Origin: Acanthaster planci
Taxonomy: Eukaryota; Echinodermata; Asteroidea; Valvatida; Acanthasteridae
Direction of reading: 5' to 3'
Assembly (NCBI RefSeq): GCF_001949145.1
Contig: NW_019091371.1
Span: forward strand, 1,539,172-1,554,045
DNA length: 14,874 nt
Shown here: piece by piece, positions 9,428 to 14,874 of the stretch
Numbering within the stretch: the stretch's first letter is position 1
Layout of the letters: each line of letters opens with the position of its first letter
Made by a program: the position numbers and the translations under genes
The notes under the pieces: model-generated
Database searches by the model: none
The model's input: only the letters and a program-made list of their open reading frames with translations
What the model was told of the DNA's origin: nothing

Positions 9428-9585
9428 ATTTTCAAGACATGTACACCTAAACGAATGACTGTCTTGTAGCGAGTCTAATCCAACTGTCAACCCCCACTGA
9501 CACACAAGTGTTGCAGCCACGCCTGCTGCCCAGTAAAGAGCCCCCATTGTGCGGTATTGCATAATTCCTCTGTTAAAGAAGTTGG
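9428..9585 (+). repeat. Dispersed repeat, copy 2 (partner at about 848-1000)
   Basis: This copy has the same order of landmarks as the block at 848-1000: GACATGTACAC, ACGAATGACTGTCT, GTCTAATCCAAC, GCAGCCACGCCTGC, CCAGTAAAGAGC, and ATTGTGCGGTATTGCAT. It is in the same orientation but moderately diverged. Similarity becomes doubtful after about 9585, where a short open frame (9557-9790) of no recognisable family follows. Confidence 0.55.
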
Positions 9586-10495
9586 TCCAATGTGTTGCTG
9601 GACGGCGGTGTTGCTATGCAGAGCGATTGACGGTCAAGACTCTGACATGAAATTTGCGGTGTGTTTGACTTGTGCCATAAGCAGATGGCAGTGTAACAAC
9701 GGAGTGCGTGCAGGCTATGAAAGAGAAATGGGTCATTCTACGAATTCGGAGTCCAAAAGTGTAACATTTTTGTGTCCTTGTTACATCTGACCTTTGTTAT
9801 TTGATATGGAAATAACACCAGAATTGATTTCAAGCTACATGTATTACTATTTGTTCGGCAGGTAATTTGCATTCATTCATCACTCTTGGAAATTAAAAAA
9901 TTGTTCTGAACTGTCAAATACTGGTTCCCTTCAGGGGCACAAATGTGCTTCAATATAAGGGTGACTGTAAGGCATGAGAGTACAATGTACGTGTATCACT
10001 TTGACGGGTGATTGCTGGCTGGACCTTTCCCTTCCAATACAAACAGTAATTTCTATTTCCTCCTAAACTTTCCCATCAATTTTATCACCCAACTAGTACA
10101 ATTTCCCTTCCCACAATGTGATTTTTATTTCAACAGAAAACTTTTCCATCAATTTTCATGTAGCAAATTTACAAGCACAAACAAAATTTTTCCCAACCCA
10201 ACTTTTAATTCTCCTGAAATTCTAAATCAAACCTTAAAAGCCAACAAAACAAGTACACAAAGAAAAACATGGAGTCAAAAATTCCCAAAGAACTTCTTTT
10301 ACTCCTGTCATTTCTGTTCTTGTTAATTAAATAGTGCAACTCACAAAACAAGTAAAATAAATTTTCCCCTTTGCATTCTTTTCAAGAGATGAAATAAAGC
10401 CCAAACTCATTAAACACAGTACAAGAACTTCACTGTTACTTTTGTCATGATCAAAATGAAGTAGTACTTAGGGCTTAAAATTGGGCTACTCATTA

Positions 10496-10523
10496 GAGCA
10501 AGTACATGAACATGTACTTGCTC
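10496..10523. repeat. Perfect 13-bp palindrome with 2-base spacer
   Basis: GAGCAAGTACATG (10496-10508) and CATGTACTTGCTC (10511-10523) are exact reverse complements separated by AA. The core contains the ACATG/CATGT unit found across the window, with extended arms unique to this site. It could extrude as a cruciform. Confidence 0.85.
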
Positions 10524-10640
10524 CTTAGACAGCTGAATTTTCAGCAAGTAGCTCCCATACCCGTACAATATTAAAGACATATGTTCAAGAAAAAAAAGAA
10601 AAGACCTTGGTCCTTGGTTTTGCTTTTGTGCTTTGCGATG

Positions 10641-10662
10641 CGGTGCCAACAGTCAGGCACCG
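10641..10662. repeat. 7-bp inverted repeat with 8-base loop
   Basis: CGGTGCC (10641-10647) pairs with GGCACCG (10656-10662) across AACAGTCA. It is short and GC-rich and may be chance. Confidence 0.5.
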
Positions 10663-10749
10663 GGTCTTTATAACGTGAATGTGCACACAGACGTAAGAGG
10701 GAACTAACTGCAGCAATCGAGCATTTTCGAAACAAGTAGATTAGCCTGA

Positions 10750-10840
10750 GACTTAGCTTGTGGTTCCAGCTATTTTGGAGCAGCATTCAAAACCACATGT
10801 TCAAGCTATGACTGGAACCAGCGAAACTGAAGTCTAAGTC
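10750..10840. repeat. Interrupted inverted repeat
   Basis: The outer arms are GACTTAG (10750-10756) and CTAAGTC (10834-10840). The inner arms are TGGTTCCAG (10761-10769) and CTGGAACCA (10812-10820). The nesting suggests decayed ends of a small foldback element. No target-site duplication is visible. Confidence 0.45.
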
Positions 10841-11669
10841 ACATCCACTCATTTGGCTTGAATTTACGCGTAAGTCTAGGAGGTTGTAGTCGCAGCCAGT
10901 TTCCGTACAATCATGTGTAATTTCCCGCCGTATTGATTCAGACACGACCACTGTACAGACCATTCAGCGAGATCATGACACTGGCTGCAGGTATGTGTAT
11001 GTACATGTACGTTCAAATGCATTGCATGAGAGACTGCAGCGTGCGCTCAGTGACATCGCAAAAAAAATTGTACCGTGTTATGGTTCCGAGACAAGGCTGA
11101 TCCAAAGTGAAGTAAAAAAGTTGAGGTATTTTTCATAACAAAAGTAGAAACAAACGGTAAAAATGTTTTTTCATTTATTTTCATGTATTTTTCATTACAA
11201 TAATGGAATCAAATGGGTGTGAGTACTTGCGCCAGTCTTTATGATTTACCTGGTACGGGCGCATTTCTGAGACAAACAGGCGCATTTTAGCTACCTGCTC
11301 TTGTTAATTTCGAGCCCAGGTGCCACATCTCACAAAAAAAGTAAATCTTTTACACTTTGCGTTTTCAACAAATAAAATAGTGCCACAACTAATGAAACAT
11401 ACAAAAATAATGTCAATGAAAATGCCAAATAAATGTTCAACTGTCTCTCAGTGGACGGTGTGGTAGTCTGGGAAGCAGGGGACGACGCAGAGGGGCCGGT
11501 GGCATGAGTCACACTCGATGTGTGTCTTATTTTGCTGCCCTCTGAAAGAACAGAGAGAACACATCACCAGTAGCAGTAGTCACCATAGCTGGTTCTCTCC
11601 ACTTCAATGAGGAAGTAGAAGCCAACAAAGTGGGAGTTGGTGGAGTACCCCGCTGGGGTTGATACTCAG

Positions 11670-12550
11670 GCAAGAGTTTGTCCAAGAGAAGCTCATGGAC
11701 GAGATTTAAGCAGAAATCAAGGAAGGACGGCCAGGTATACACAGTAGCTGTTCACCAGGGTCAAGTCCAGCAAGTAGAAGAAAAGCTTCTTGTACGACTT
11801 CAGGGACTTGCATGTTGCTTGGTAATTTGCTGCTAGCTGGTCACTTCTGTCAACACCCCCCATCCGGGCATTGCACTCGATGACGCAGACTGGTTTCTGC
11901 TTTTCTGCCCTTGTCCTGTCTTGCTTGCCAGAACCACGGATATCATGGAGGAGAGTATTTCCTGTGTCTTTCCACACCATTGCCAGGAGCGAGATATTCA
12001 CATCCAGGTCGGCCGACTGATATGCTGTTTTGCCCCACTGGAGCTTGATGGAGTTGAGATCTTCAGGCATGCCCTTTCTGTTGGGCATGACAATGCCGAC
12101 AATGATGAATTTCTCAAAGTGAAGTCAGCGGTACAATCTGGACTGCTGAAGGCCTGGTTGAGGGCAAAGTTGTAGCCCATGCCTTTCAGATTGCTCAAAA
12201 GATCCATTACCACTTGTGTCTTTGCTGGGAGCTCTCCATTGCTTCGGCCGGTGTAGACTTGCATGTCTTGATGCCAAAGTGAGCCTTCTTTCTCAGAATG
12301 TAGGGAGAAAAGCGAAGACGCCAGTAGAATTTCTACAAGGAGTCCCCCTGTTGTAGTTGAAGTGCAGGGCCTGCAGGACGGCAAGGAAGCAGTCTCGGGG
12401 CATGACGGATGGGAACAGGCTTGTCTTCAGCACTGGGTCAGTCGACCAGTAGCTGTGAAGGGTGGGGTGTTTTGTGATACCCGTCATGATACAAAGGCCA
12501 AGAAAGAGTACCTTTGCATTTGTTGGCGCTATATTGAAATGAATATGCAA
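11670..12550 (-). pseudogene. piggyBac-type transposase pseudogene (DDE_Tnp_1_7 / PGBD-like)
   Basis: Four frame-shifted pieces lie in the right order on the minus strand. Piece 1 (12550-12350) reads FLGLCIMTGITKHP, YWSTDPVL and MPRDCFLAVLQALHFN, the piggyBac N-terminal core. Near 12318-12278 another frame gives SPYILRKKAHFGIK, the block just after the first catalytic Asp. Piece 2 (about 12267-12110) reads MQVYTGRSNGELP and FALNQAFSSP. Piece 3 (about 12120-11717) reads MPNRKGMPEDL, LLAMVWKD, MGGVDRSDQLAANY and SLKSYKKLFFYLLDL. Piece 4 (about 11739-11670) reads TWPSFLDFCLNLVHELL. The region of the first catalytic Asp is deleted. The second position, normally Asp-Asn, is Asn-Gln at 12154-12159. 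The third, in GGVDRSDQ at 11837-11857, is kept. The C-terminal Cys-rich finger and terminal repeats are not seen. It is dead as an enzyme. Confidence 0.9.
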
Positions 12551-13020
12551 TACACTTGTTTCGATTTATGATTGGTGGTTGGGATAAAAGCGCTGGGGTG
12601 GTTGTAGTTTTATGATTGCTTGGCCGTGGCATGGTCGTGGCAAATGTGGCAGCAAATGAAAAAGTAAAGTTAAAATTTAGGCAACTTCAGTGGGTTTGTT
12701 TTTTTTATTTACTGGAATTCTGATACACGAACTAAATTTCCATAAAATAATCAGCTTGTTATAATAGTTCTGGCTGAGGAATGGATTTCTTTCGAGGTTA
12801 CTGTTTATTTGTGAAAAAGTTTCCAACGCAATCGGGAATTGCTTAAAACCGATCTAGCATTAGAACCAGCAAGAAAAGTGTCCTTGTCACTCCAGTTGAT
12901 TCCTTGAGTTTAAAATTTACAAAGTTTACATTTGGGAAAAAGTTTTGTAGTAGCTAAACACACATGGTGGACTACTGGCCAGTTTCACTGAAATTTGACA
13001 TTTTCCAGATGTAATCCAAC
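12551..13020. other. Non-coding sequence beyond the piggyBac remnant
   Basis: No N-terminal transposase coding continues here, so the remnant is truncated at its 5' side or too decayed to see. The stretch is AT-rich and shows no other feature. Confidence 0.4.
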
Positions 13021-13892
13021 TTAACCCCTTGACGACAGGAATTTCTTCCCGAAAGCCAACTCCAAGAATTCCAGCCTCGCTTGGCCACGAAGGCCACCTG
13101 CCAAACTGCAGATTCTCAGTTTGTGGCCATGCATGCTCTGCACACTTTGAATTACACGGTGAAAAGACTGATTGTTTGGTGGCATGCGGCTCTACTCAAG
13201 CTTCCACATTCCCGTTGCCTCTTTTCAAAGTGGGGGGCTACTGTGAAGCTGGTGATTATGATGCAAAGTCTGTCTTTTCATTTCTGGGCTACGCACAAAG
13301 ACCACTGCCATATATACAAGAGCCTGGGTCTGCCTTCTTTCATCGTGTTCACTGGAGCGTGGGCCGGGAATAATAGCTGAAAAGCGGGCTGAGGATCTCA
13401 ATTTTTACGGCGGCTCTATCCGCATCTTGCCAGCCAGGCACTACATGTACATGCTTACACTTGTTCAGTGCACTGCCTTACAGAGTACATGTACAGTGTA
13501 CACATGTACACGAAGCTGGGGCAATGGCCCTACGAGTGCAGTGGTTCACTACACATTCTCGGTCACCTTTGTGGTCTGCGGTCACAAGCCCTGCCGAGAA
13601 AATGAGGTCCGGGGCCAAAGTTATCATGCATTGGACCAACAATGCACGGTAAAAACCGCAAAGTGTGTACTGAACAGTGTGTCAGGTTCACTGATCGTGT
13701 TAGCGTGTCGGCTAAAATGCATACCTGTACTGTATACCGCCAAGGGTATGTCACTGTCTATATCTGTACTTGAGTTTACTCAGGCAAGTGACGGTGATGA
13801 AGGACATGAAGACACTCGTCTGAATTTTGCCAAAATTCACTCTTGTTACAGGAAGAACTGGACTCGCCAGATATAACTTCAGCAGTGTTGTA
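13021..13892. other. GC-richer block without a recognised gene, possible element end at 13021
   Basis: It starts at TTAACCCCTTGACGAC. TTAA followed by a C-run is how piggyBac-type elements begin, but no matching GGG-TTAA end is found to the right. Overlapping open frames (13029-13373, 13081-13380, 13427-13876) show no known domain or plausible splice structure. The composition resembles old repeat DNA. ACATGTAC motifs cluster at 13443-13453 and 13486-13511. Confidence 0.3.
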
Positions 13893-14018
13893 GTCGAGAC
13901 CTTTATGTCCGAGACCGAGATGGAGACCAAGGCATTCAAGACCGAGACCAAGACCGAGACCAGCTCTTTCAAGACCGAGACCAGAACTTCGAGACCGAGA
14001 CCAAGATGACCGAGACCT
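13893..14018 (+). repeat. Degenerate GAGACC tandem repeat
   Basis: About 126 bases are built from GAGACC and AAGACC hexamers with interruptions, in longer units such as TTCAAGACCGAGACCAAGAC and TTCGAGACCGAGACCAAGAT. Open frames through it give Thr-Glu-Thr-Lys repeats on plus and Val-Ser-Val-Leu repeats on minus. These are artefacts of the repeat, not proteins. Confidence 0.85.
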
Positions 14019-14874
14019 TGCACAACATATACAATATATATGCCTACATGTAGTTCATTAATGGTAAACGTGGTGGACAATTGGCATTAAACAGCAAAAT
14101 TAAGCGCAGATTTTACATGTAAAGCACACGACATATTCCATGAAAGAGTTTTATTTGAACTCTGGGAAAAAACAGCACAGTTACTTTGACCATGAAGGCA
14201 TAGACTGCTGATGCTATAGAATTTTGTATAGAGTATACGGCATAATTGTATATTAAACATGTACATGTACAGAGTTTTTGTGTTCCATAGAAAAATTAAC
14301 GTGGGCAGGCTATGTCCAAATGTTTAAAAAGGCAAAACGTGGGGTCTGAGTTGCTCGGACTAAGCCAAAAGGTATGCATGAGTTCAGTTTATGAGTTATA
14401 CTCTGTAATGATCAATGGACAGGTTAGTAGGGTCACACAACATCGTGGGCAGTTCCCTATTAAAAGTACATGTACATGTAGCCTATATAAAAATCAGGAT
14501 TTTACCAATCCAAGTTTCCTCACTGATGTGTAAACATTCTACCGTAAAAATACTTTCCTGACACTTTGTTTGGAACAAGAGTGAAGAAAGACAAAAGACG
14601 ACCACAATTTAAGTTTCTAACAAAGAATTGTACTATCCTGATGGTACCCGACTCATCAACTGTGTAAAAGGGTCATTAAGATGAATGCACTCTCCTCTAT
14701 TTGTACAATTGGCATGAGAACGAGTTCTGTCGGCCGGCCACGTGTAATATGCTATGCGTGGCGTGCGTGCAGCCCGGCGTGTCATGTGCATAGTACAGTG
14801 TGTACCTGTACATGTACATGTATGCATACACACAACTGACGTATGTGTACCAGTGAAATGAAAGAGGTACCGCA
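14019..14874. other. Non-coding right end of the window
   Basis: No supported gene. Palindromes of the ACATGTACATGT type lie at 14257-14271, 14466-14480 and 14807-14822. A CpG-rich patch at about 14725-14785 includes CACGTG (14739-14744), a possible E-box. Nothing beside it supports a promoter. Confidence 0.35.

Larger units (their letters stand above)
9590..11669. other. Long stretch without a supported gene
   Basis: The segment at 10012-10330 is unusually rich in CA and TTCC on the plus strand. Palindromic or hairpin sequences lie at 10496-10523, 10641-10662 and 10750-10840. Two sequences resembling each other in opposite orientation flank the interval (about 10470-10560 and 11215-11320, sharing GGCT--AAATT and GAGCA-GTA). 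A small open frame on the minus strand at 11330-11512 has a hydrophobic stretch but no family match. I see no gene here. Confidence 0.35.

Noticed and set aside
11330-11512. Minus-strand frame with a hydrophobic stretch that could be a membrane segment
   Set aside because: Short, follows no recognisable start context, and lies beyond the piggyBac remnant without matching its C-terminal Cys-rich finger.
13029-13373. 114-codon plus-strand frame starting near TTAACCCC
   Set aside because: No family resemblance, and an overlapping frame of similar length (13081-13380) exists; it is probably chance.
13427-13876. 149-codon plus-strand frame, the second-longest uninterrupted frame in the window
   Set aside because: Begins in ACATGTAC-rich repeat DNA, shows no domain pattern, and has overlapping frames on both strands.
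13751-14080. 109-codon minus-strand frame with a Val-Ser-Val-Leu repeat
   Set aside because: It is the translation of the GAGACC tandem repeat.

Overview
The window looks like nuclear DNA from an invertebrate animal. The evidence is a host metabolic gene split into short exons with GT-AG introns, tRNA-derived SINE heads, a decayed piggyBac transposase, AT-rich introns and no long uninterrupted bacterial-style reading frames. An anthozoan cnidarian (coral or sea anemone) is my best guess. It rests on memory of two features: the frequent ACATGTACATGT palindromes, and a SINE head resembling a family common in coral genomes. Treat it as tentative.

The only host gene I can support is on the minus strand between about 6243 and 1346. 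Four exons (6175-6243, 3583-3708, 2421-2508, 1346-1600) join with matching splice phases (0, 0, 1, open at phase 1). They encode about 179 continuous residues of glycinamide ribonucleotide synthetase (GARS), the first domain of animal GART in purine synthesis. They cover roughly human residues 177-356. The exons for the N-terminal third should lie above 6243, and the next exon below 1346. I found neither in the window, so the gene is partial at both ends. If it is intact, the upstream intron is at least 8.6 kb and holds the rest of the window.

The introns and flanks are full of repeats. They include an inverted pair of tRNA-like SINE heads (2955-3032 minus, 3178-3247 plus) interleaved with two direct copies of another repeat (2771-2893, 3068-3160). 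There is a third decayed SINE head (3821-3893), a 133-bp element bounded by inverted repeats (5113-5245), and a diverged dispersed repeat present twice (about 848-1000 and 9428-9585). A possible pogo/Tigger-type transposase tail lies at 6848-7063.

The right part holds a piggyBac-type transposase pseudogene on the minus strand (about 11670-12550), broken by frameshifts and deletions. Its first catalytic Asp is missing and the second is replaced by Asn. A degenerate GAGACC tandem repeat lies at 13893-14018. The remaining stretches carry no gene I can support. I found no rRNA gene, CRISPR array, intact tRNA gene or clear promoter.
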